This document shows, in pieces, positions 5,991 through 12,900 of a stretch of DNA of 13,606 nt. The position numbers and the translations under genes are program-made. The first letter of the stretch is position 1. The number at the start of each line of letters is the position of its first letter. The notes under the pieces are model-generated. The model worked only from the letters and a program-made list of their open reading frames with translations. It was not told the DNA's origin and made no database searches. The DNA is from RXOA01 sp964547105 (GTDB lineage: Bacteria > Bipolaricaulota > Bipolaricaulia > UBA7950 > UBA9294): NCBI GenBank assembly GCA_964547105.1, contig CAZJLO010000050.1, positions 1-13,606 of the forward strand. The letters run 5' to 3'.

Positions 5991-6302
5991 CTATACCGGG
6001 ACCTCGACAATGCCGTCGTGAATCACGAGAGCATCGGATGCCTCCTGCTTCAGGCCGGTGACGAGCATCTCGGTGATCGCATCGATTTCGCGACTCAAGT
6101 GCGCATCAGTTCGATCGACATTCAGGATGAGGTCGCCCTCCAGGTCGAGCGGCGTTGCCAAGTGTAAGTACTCGGACAACGTGGTCGCACACGCCTGGAA
6201 CAGCCGAATCACAACCGCATCCCCGACACTGTCGGAGAGGCCATGCGCCGTGAATCCGATGATCCGGCCGTTTCCATCGCGACGGACCCAGATTTCTTTC
6301 AT
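5991..6302 (-). CDS. Prp-like protein (YsxB family), catalytic residues apparently lost
   Basis: The position between rplU and rpmA, the 103-residue length and the IxVRRDxxGRIxGFTxxG start all match Prp (YsxB), the cysteine protease that trims an N-terminal extension from L27 in Firmicutes and some other phyla. Family catalytic sites are GHA near residue 22 and DIVCA near 34. Here the first reads AHGL (H20 G21 L22), shifted by two, and the second reads GDAVVIRL with no cysteine. The only cysteine, C38 in FQACATT, lies some 6 residues later. The later GDLILNV and the alpha-helical C-terminus (about 66-88) fit the fold. Proteolysis is therefore doubtful, and the neighbouring L27 has no extension to cut. 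The ATG at 6302 is 7 bp after the rplU stop. Assignment rests mainly on context and partial similarity. Confidence 0.8.
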   Translation of the reverse strand: MKEIWVRRDGNGRIIGFTAHGLSDSVGDAVVIRLFQACATTLSEYLHLATPLDLEGDLILNVDRTDAHLSREIDAITEMLVTGLKQEASDALVIHDGIVEVPV

Positions 6303-6309
6303 GTCGACG

Positions 6310-6624
6310 CTACCCCACGATCGCAGTCACGCGCGTACGCATATAAGCTTGTCGATGTCCCTGCTTTCGGCGATATCCCTTCTTCCTCTTGTACTTGTAG
6401 ACGATGACTTTGTCGCCCCGACCTTCCTCGGAGAGCGTACCGTTCACGGTTGCTCCTTCGAGATAGGGGGTTCCGACTCGGACATCGTCCTCGTCCACGA
6501 TGAGGAGCACCTTGTCGAACGAAAGCTCGTCCCCGACGCTCACTTCATCCAGTCGCTCGTGTTCGAACGACTTGCCCGTCTCGACTCGATACTGCTTTCC
6601 ACCCGTTTCAATAATCGCATACAT
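6310..6624 (-). CDS. rplU: 50S ribosomal protein L21
   Basis: This 104-residue large-subunit protein binds 23S rRNA near L20. It opens MYAIIETGGKQYRVETGK, the L21 signature, and has VGTPYLEGATVNGTL and the basic loop YKYKRKKGYRRKQGHRQ. Length is exactly typical. The ATG at 6624 has GAGGTG about 9 nt upstream, which decides it over longer in-frame starts. It is the first gene of the ribosomal operon, 62 bp downstream of metG, with its own predicted promoter in that gap. Confidence 0.98.
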   Translation of the reverse strand: MYAIIETGGKQYRVETGKSFEHERLDEVSVGDELSFDKVLLIVDEDDVRVGTPYLEGATVNGTLSEEGRGDKVIVYKYKRKKGYRRKQGHRQAYMRTRVTAIVG

Positions 6625-6652
6625 GGTCTTCAAGCACCTCTGCTCTGTTGCC

Positions 6653-6681
6653 ATTTTATCTGCGTTCCAGCGCCCCCGCAA
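6653..6681 (-). promoter_or_regulatory. Predicted sigma-70-type promoter for rplU operon
   Basis: On the minus strand, TTGCGG (6676-6681) is followed after 17 bp by TAAAAT (6653-6658). Transcription would start near 6646, giving a leader of about 22 nt before the rplU ATG. The -10 is close to consensus (5 of 6) and the -35 matches in the TTG only. Confidence 0.55.
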
Positions 6682-6686
6682 TGCAA

Positions 6687-8636
6687 CTAGCCGATCGCCG
6701 TTCCGGGAGGGACCTCCCGGTCGGGACCGATCAACGACAGCGAGTCGCCGTCTCTTGCGGCAAGAAGCATACATTGGGAACGGATTCCACGGATCTTGGC
6801 CGGCTTCAGATTGACTACAACCGTCACCTGTTTGCCGACAACCTCCTCCGGTTTGTAGTGTTCACGGATTCCTGCGACGCAGGTACGAAGTTCGTCTCCC
6901 ACATCCACAGTGAGCCGGAGCAGCCGATCGGCATCGGCGACCGGCTCGGCGGCAAGGATCGTTGCCGTCCGCAGGCTCACCTTGCTCAAGTCCTCCATCG
7001 TGATTTGAGGTCCACCGGCGGGCTCGTCCGCGGCGGCGCGCACGGTGTCGACATCAATCGGCTCGATCAAGACGCGGTCGGCGGTCAGCTTGCTTGGTGC
7101 GGTCTCGCGCTCGATCTCATTCCAATCCACCGTTTCGATCCCCAAGATAGCAAGCACTGACTTCGAAAACTTCGGAACGAACGGATACAGCAAGTGGGCG
7201 AGCGCCTTGACGACATGAAGCGCTCCCCGGACGCCGCTATCGTTTTGCGCCGCCCAGGGCTCGGCGCGCTGGAAGTACTCGTTGCCGTACACGGCCAGCA
7301 TACACGCCGCTTGCAGCGCGCGGCTCAAGAGACCTCGCGACATCGCGTCGGCATACTGTTCGACGATTCGCGTGACTTCCGAGGAAACCTCATCCGGAAC
7401 GTCGGCTTGGGGAGGGTTTCCGTCATATTGCGTTTGGACAAACGAGACGACACGGTTGATGAGGTTGGAGACATTGGAGATGAACACACCGTTGATCGCC
7501 TTCTGGAGTTCTTCCCACGCGAAGTTGACATCGCGTCCTTCGGGGCGGTTGTAGAGCAAGTAGAATCGCCACAACTCGCTGTCGAGAACTCGTAGTGCGG
7601 TATCGCAGTAGAGTCCGACGCCGCGCGACTTGGAGAATGCCTTGCCACCGATCCAATTGAGGTATTCGGTCGCAGCGATCTGGTCTGGGAGGTGGTATCC
7701 GTCACCGGAGGCGATCAGCTGGCCGGGAAAAATCAGCGTATGGAACGGGATGTTATCCTTGCCGATTGCGTAGATCTGATGGACGTCATTGCCGAACCAG
7801 TAGCGGCGCCACGCATCGCCGCCCTTGAAGTGTTCGATTGTCGCGGAAACATACCCGAGTGCCGCCTCGCCCCACACGTAGATGACTTTGCCCTCCGCAC
7901 CATCAAATGGCGCGGGGATTCCCCACTCTATGTCGCGGGTCATTGCACGAGGGCGGAGGCCATCGCGGATCATCTGCTGGGTGAACGCGGCGACATTGCC
8001 CTGGAATCCACGCTCGTTTACGTAGGCGTGTAGAGCAGGTGCCAGCCGCTTCAGATCAAGATACCAGTGCTTGGTCTCTCGGAATTCAACCGCTTGACGT
8101 CCGCAGATACTGCATCGCGGATCGACCAGCTCTTCCGGTTCGAGGATCGATCCGCAGGCATCGCATTGATTCCCCAACGCGTGGTCGGCGCCGCATCGCG
8201 GACAGGTTCCTTGAATGAACCGATCGGCAAGGAATTTTTTGTCGTGTTGGCAAAAGGCGCGCGCTTCTTCTTGGCAGACGATGTACCCTTCGGCATCCAT
8301 CCGCCGATAGATGTCACGAACAAATTCGTAGTGAACCGGAGACTCCGTGGTGGTGTAGCAGTCGAACTCGATCCCGAATCCGTCGAGAATTTCCAGAATC
8401 TGCTCGTGCGTTCGACGAGCCAGCTCATCCGGACGGATGCCAAGTTGGTTTGCTTCAAACTCGATACGCGTCCCGTGGGCGTCGGTTCCCGAAACATAGA
8501 GGACGTCGCAGCCGCGCATTCGGTAGTAGCGGGTGAATACATCGCCGGAGAGCAAAGACGATACGAGGTTCCCCAAGTGGGGGATCCCCGAGGCATACGG
8601 CCACGCGCTACAGACCAAAACACGCTTCTTATCCAT
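6687..8636 (-). CDS. metG: Methionyl-tRNA synthetase with C-terminal tRNA-binding domain
   Basis: This 649-residue enzyme charges tRNA-Met with methionine. The class I HIGH motif is HLGN at 20-23. The KMSKS loop reads AFSKS at 333-337, so its first lysine is alanine. The zinc insert carries CxxC pairs at 145/148, 158/161 and 175/178, and a further C129 whose partner position is D132 (FCQHD). This resembles the two-zinc layout of Pyrococcus-like enzymes more than one-zinc bacterial forms. The anticodon-binding helical domain covers about 360-500, with NxxxxNLINR. An appended Trbp111/EMAP-type domain, about 546-649 (DLSKVSLRTATI, VNLKPAKIRGIRSQCMLLA), helps tRNA binding and dimerisation. The ATG at 8636 has AAGGAGA 4 nt upstream. 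A promoter is predicted at 8718-8746. Confidence 0.98.
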   Translation of the reverse strand: MDKKRVLVCSAWPYASGIPHLGNLVSSLLSGDVFTRYYRMRGCDVLYVSGTDAHGTRIEFEANQLGIRPDELARRTHEQILEILDGFGIEFDCYTTTESPVHYEFVRDIYRRMDAEGYIVCQEEARAFCQHDKKFLADRFIQGTCPRCGADHALGNQCDACGSILEPEELVDPRCSICGRQAVEFRETKHWYLDLKRLAPALHAYVNERGFQGNVAAFTQQMIRDGLRPRAMTRDIEWGIPAPFDGAEGKVIYVWGEAALGYVSATIEHFKGGDAWRRYWFGNDVHQIYAIGKDNIPFHTLIFPGQLIASGDGYHLPDQIAATEYLNWIGGKAFSKSRGVGLYCDTALRVLDSELWRFYLLYNRPEGRDVNFAWEELQKAINGVFISNVSNLINRVVSFVQTQYDGNPPQADVPDEVSSEVTRIVEQYADAMSRGLLSRALQAACMLAVYGNEYFQRAEPWAAQNDSGVRGALHVVKALAHLLYPFVPKFSKSVLAILGIETVDWNEIERETAPSKLTADRVLIEPIDVDTVRAAADEPAGGPQITMEDLSKVSLRTATILAAEPVADADRLLRLTVDVGDELRTCVAGIREHYKPEEVVGKQVTVVVNLKPAKIRGIRSQCMLLAARDGDSLSLIGPDREVPPGTAIG

Positions 8637-8843
8637 CCGATCTCCTTCGACTGCCTTCGGTGAGGGGGTGAGCTCGCACAACCTTGGCCATTCCGCCTGA
8701 GCGGAGGGCAGCAGCGCATTATACTTGAGAGCGACAGAGGGACCAATCGAAAACGACATCCATCGATGCGATTCGATTCGAAGGGTTCCATGATCGATCA
8801 TCAATGGCCGGTGTCTGGACGTGCGACCGGAGGGAGTGAAACG
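8637..8843. promoter_or_regulatory. Divergent metG / moaD-like intergenic region with palindromes
   Basis: This 207-bp region separates divergent genes. Besides the metG promoter it holds three palindromes within 41 bp on the moaD-like side: CATCGATG (8761-8768), TTCGATTCGAA (8772-8782) and ATGATCGATCAT (8790-8801). Such a cluster could be an operator. I could not identify a convincing -10/-35 pair for the plus-strand gene. Confidence 0.5.
8718..8746 (-). promoter_or_regulatory. Predicted sigma-70-type promoter for metG
   Basis: A perfect TATAAT (8718-8723, minus strand) lies 17 bp downstream of TTGGTC (8741-8746). The start site would be near 8711, leaving a leader of about 75 nt before the metG ATG, with a small CCGC/GCGG hairpin. 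It is the best promoter match in the window. Confidence 0.7.
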
Positions 8844-9119
8844 ATGAAGATCACCATTAAGCTGTTTGGTGGCTTGGGGGAAGAAAGCGGTCGGCGGCAC
8901 TTCGCCATCGATGTTGCAGACAATGCCTCCGTGGCGGACGCTCTGGCGGCGATCCGCCGCGACCACGCCGAACTTGGCAATCAGCTTGGCGCCTCACTTG
9001 AAGCGGGATACATCAATATCCTTCTTGACGGCAGGAATGTGCGGTTCCTGGACGGGATGGAAACGAACCTCAAGCCGGAGTGCGTGCTGGCGTTTCTTCC
9101 GCCGGTTGGCGGGGGCTGA
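8844..9119 (+). CDS. MoaD/ThiS-family sulfur-carrier protein ending in GGG
   Basis: This 91-residue beta-grasp protein opens MKITIKLFGGLGEE, then has SVADALAAI, a GYINILLDGRNV strand and VLAFLPPVGGG at the end. This is the MoaD pattern (VAFFPPVAGG type), in which the C-terminal glycine is adenylated and turned into a thiocarboxylate for molybdopterin or related sulfur transfer. Here the tail has three glycines instead of two. The ATG at 8844 has GGAGGGAG about 6-7 nt upstream, which decides it over the ATG further upstream. It is the only plus-strand gene and converges on an E1-like gene that could activate it. No other molybdopterin genes are in view, so the sulfur acceptor (molybdopterin, tungstopterin, thiazole, or amino acid synthesis) is open. 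Confidence 0.9.
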   Translation: MKITIKLFGGLGEESGRRHFAIDVADNASVADALAAIRRDHAELGNQLGASLEAGYINILLDGRNVRFLDGMETNLKPECVLAFLPPVGGG

Positions 9120-9167
9120 TCTGCGGCCGCCGGCTCCCCGGACCGCCCTCCCGTTGTAGGGGATCGG
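9120..9167. other. Short convergent gap between carrier and E1 genes
   Basis: These 48 bp lie between the two stop codons. A GGGGAT/ATCCCC inverted repeat overlaps the E1 stop codon, but no T-run follows on either strand, so no firm terminator call is possible. Confidence 0.4.
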
Positions 9168-9938
9168 CTATCGGATATCCCCGCAAGCCGGACAATCGAC
9201 ATGTCTTGTTACTTGCTGCTCGGATAAGGATGCGGTCCAGCAATCGCCGAACTGGAGCATTCCCGCGCGACCTGAACCTGGATCCGGGTCGCTGATCCAT
9301 CTGAGCGCGGTAGCGACTTGAAGCGAGGCGATGACCCTTGGGATCGGGGCGAGGAGCCCGGTGTTGCCCGCCGTCAACACGCGCTCGGGATCGGGGGGCT
9401 CGGGGAACAGGCAGCGCAGGCAAGCGCTTCTGCCCGGTACGATGAGCATCGTCATCCCGAACGTTCCGGCCACAGCTCCGAATACCCACGGGATTCGATT
9501 CGAAACGCAGGCGTCATTGACCACGTAGCGGGACGAGAAGTTGTCAAGTCCGTCAATGAGAATATCGCCTTCCAGGACGAGTCGGTCGGCATTGTCCGCA
9601 CGGATCCGGTCCGCGACAGCTTGAATCTCGACGTCTCGATTGGTCCTCCGCAATGCCTCCGCCAGCGCTTCCACCTTGGGTCGGGAAACATCCTGCTCGC
9701 GGTACACCGCAACACGTTGAAGGTTGTGATCGGCGAGCCGATCGGCGTCCACAAGCGTTAGCCGACCGATCCCGGAGCGGACGAGGAGGTCGGCGCTGTT
9801 GGATCCGAGAGCGCCGCACCCGACGATCACGACGCTTGTCTCACGAATCCGTCGATGACCTTCGGTTCCGACTTCTCGAAGCTGTCGTTGGCGGGCGTAG
9901 CGATCTTGCGGCTGCTTACGAGGCGGTTGGTTTCGCAT
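9168..9938 (-). CDS. MoeB/ThiF/HesA-family E1-like adenylating enzyme
   Basis: This 256-residue enzyme should adenylate the C-terminal glycine of a MoaD or ThiS protein. The nucleotide-binding loop GCGALG is at 40-45, followed by LVDADRLADHNLQR at 62-75 with the ATP/Mg aspartates and arginine, K88, and the LDNFSSRYVVND segment at 131-142. Zinc is held by C173xxC176 (CLRCLFPE) and C249xxC252 near the end. The cysteine found in many relatives just before the AGxxxP loop is replaced: the segment reads RVLTAGNTGLLAP (186-198). This fits an adenylation-only role like MoeB rather than ThiF. I chose the ATG at 9938, 20 bp after the barrel gene, with a G-rich tract about 10 nt upstream; a longer start would overlap the barrel gene. 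The carrier gene at 8844-9119 is the obvious partner. Confidence 0.93.
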   Translation of the reverse strand: MRNQPPRKQPQDRYARQRQLREVGTEGHRRIRETSVVIVGCGALGSNSADLLVRSGIGRLTLVDADRLADHNLQRVAVYREQDVSRPKVEALAEALRRTNRDVEIQAVADRIRADNADRLVLEGDILIDGLDNFSSRYVVNDACVSNRIPWVFGAVAGTFGMTMLIVPGRSACLRCLFPEPPDPERVLTAGNTGLLAPIPRVIASLQVATALRWISDPDPGSGRAGMLQFGDCWTASLSEQQVTRHVDCPACGDIR

Positions 9939-9958
9939 GGTTCCGTATCCCCCCGTTA

Positions 9959-12900
9959 CTAGAACTGCACCGCGGCATGAACCTCGATGAGCCATCCCAG
10001 ATCCAACGAGTCCAAACTGGCAATTTTCGACAGTTCGCCTTGCAGGGAGAGACCCGTACTCCATGCGTCTCCGAGCGGGGTAGAGAGCTGTCCGCGTGCG
10101 GTCACGTTGAATGACCAGCGTCCGCTTCGCAACGATCCGTTCCCGGAGAGGTTTGCGCTAACGGTGGATGCGCCGATCCAAGTTCGCCAAGGCAGCTGCG
10201 TGATCGTACCGGCTTTGGCCTCGATCGGCGGCGCGGCGTCGACATCGGACGAGGAGCTTGCCGCTGCCCCCGGATCCTCCGGGGCGGAGGGTGGCTGCTC
10301 ATCGAGTTCGGCAAGGATCGGGAACAACGCCGTGAGCGGTGCGTCGGCGTCGCCGCGGATGGATCCGCTGGCTGTCCACCGCTCATTGGCCAGCGTCGCC
10401 GTCATGGATCCGTAGATCTCGGCGCTGACTTCGGGAGCGGGATTCCATTTCAGGCGGGGCGCCAGCGTCAGACTCCAGCTGGTCGATGTCGATCCAACGT
10501 ACGCTACCGTGCTTCGCCGGAGCGAGGACGAGATGCTTGGCTGCAGTGCGTCCGACGATCGGTCGCTGTAGGAGAGGTCGATGCGCTGCTCCGATTCCGT
10601 TCGCAGTTGTCCCAGTCCGGAAACCTCCACCGTGATCGTCGGCCGGAGCGATCGACTGCCGGTTTGCACGGGTGTCGCGACCTGGAAGTCGAAACCGAAC
10701 GCCCCGTCTTCGACAGAAGCGTTCGCTTCGAACCGCGGAGTAACGGTCCAATCTGCCAACGGGCGAGCATCGAGACGCAATTCGGCGCCCATTTGATGAT
10801 CAACGGAGAAACCGGCCGCCCGCGATGAGCGTATGGCGCTTGCGCTATACGATGCATCGGCTGTGTACGGCTTGTTGCTCAGATCCGGATCCCAATCGGC
10901 GGACAGACTGAACGACTCCCTTCCACTGACCGGCGGAGTGCCGGCAAGGGCGGCCGCAGTCCGGCTCCATGTTGCATCCACGCTGAACGCTCCCGGCGGC
11001 GTGATCGCGGCTGATACGCCGAGATTGCTTGTTCGGCGAAGCTGTTCGTCGATGGTTGCACCGGATGTCAGGCTGACCGACAACAGATCCCGGGTTCCCA
11101 ACGGCGTATCCAGCGCAAACAGCGAGTCCGACACGCGCACCGCCTGGACCACGCGCCATGCGCTATCTTCACTTCCGGTGGCCGGTGTGGACGCAGCGTG
11201 AGTCAAAGTCGCGCTGATGACCGGGCCCTGGGAGGAGTCATCCGCCGGTGGGGAGGCGAGCAGCGCTGCTACGACATCGGTTAGATCGAAGCGGATGTCG
11301 ACCTCGTTCTCCAGGTCGCTGTCTGAGTTGGAATCCTGCCCGGAGATCATGTACTCGTGAGACACCTCATAGTCGAAGTTCGCGGGCGCATCCCCTCCAT
11401 TGGCGAGCGAAAGCGACCATCCGGCGACATCGTTCCGATCGACTCGGCCGATCGCCGAGAATCCCGGGTCTCGCATCGTGAACGAGCCGTCGAGGTTGGC
11501 GATTCCGTAGTCGCGCTGGAACGCAAGACGCATCATCCATCCGGTGCTGGTGTGCCCGTAGGGGTCGAGCGTGGCGTAGTACGCAGGATCTCGTCCATCG
11601 ATGCCGGTGATTGCGTTGCCGAAAGAGAGGACCTTCCCCTGCGACGATGAAACATCGAGCGACCACAGATACAGCGTGTACTCGGAATCGGTGGAAGCCT
11701 GCTGTCCGGCCCAGAGCCCGCCATCGAAGCCGCCGATCGCGGTAATGGTGTCCGCTTCAAGCAGCGGTTCTGGAAGTGTCAGGTCAAACAGGCCGTCCTT
11801 CGCAGCGTAGAATACGCCACTGGGATCTGCGTACACGGAGAAGACGGCTTGATCCCGGATCAGCCAATGTGGCTGACCCTGGGGATCGATTTCGACGAGG
11901 CCATCATCAAGAGCGATCCAAACGCGATCCTCGGAGACGGCGAAATCTCGAACCGCGATCCCTTGAAGCGATGAGATCGGGGCGAGCGACGACGCCGGCT
12001 CCAGGCTGTCGGGGTCGAGCCACCACACGCCTTCATCGGCACCGATCAGCAGCCACCCGTTGGGAGCTTCAGCGAGTACGCGGGGGTTGATTCCGGGGAT
12101 GGCGACGGTTTCCCACCCTTGGCTCAAATCGACTTCATCCCACCGTGCGTGGGCGAGTACGCCGTCGGCGGCAACCCAGATGGTTTCGTTGACAACTACG
12201 ACTGCACGAAGTTCTTCGCTTGGCAAGCCGACATCGCTGTTCAGATTGGTCCAACGATCCAGACGGTCGAATGGCGCTTCCCCATGGGTGTCGACCACCG
12301 TTAAACCGACTGCGGTGGCCAGATACGCGCGATCGAATTCATCGGAGACGGCCAGGTCGTAGACCCGCTGTGAGGCCAATCCGCTGGATCCGTCGAACGT
12401 TTCCCACTCACTGTCTTCGAAAACAGTCAGCCCCTGATAGTGAGCGAACAAAATCCACCGATCCTGCGGATGTGACGCGATCGCTGTAATCTTGTTGGGA
12501 AGGGACGGGCGGACATTGTCATCGCCGGGGAATACGTTGTCGTTGTATCCCAGCATCAGCCTTCCGCTAAGCGGATCCAAGTCGAACGAGGCGTCAAGCC
12601 CGACCACCGTCTGCTCGTTGGGCATCGTTCGAATCGTCGGGTCCTCGGCGGCGCCATCGGCGATGTCCGCCGAGCGAAGCAGCGATAGTTGCGCCTGAAT
12701 GATGTCTCCGATCGGAAACGTGATCTGGGCGCCCAAGAACACGGTTGCGAACTCCGCCGGCGATCCGAGCCCGCCGCGGAACTGCTCATACTCGATTTGC
12801 ACGACATCTTCCGGGCCAACTTCCTCCAGCAGATAGACCGTTGCCGGATCGGTGTAGTCGACTTCGTAGCCGATCCCCTCTTCAAGCACTTGGCCGTTCA

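Noticed and set aside
6705..6722. Perfect 8-bp palindromic hairpin (CCGGGAGG type) at the 3' end of metG, as a terminator
   Set aside because: It lies within the last metG codons and no T-run follows; the sequence is explained by the conserved DREVPPG coding end.
9120..9185. Bidirectional terminator between the convergent genes
   Set aside because: Only a 6-bp inverted repeat with a 12-nt loop and no T-run on either strand.
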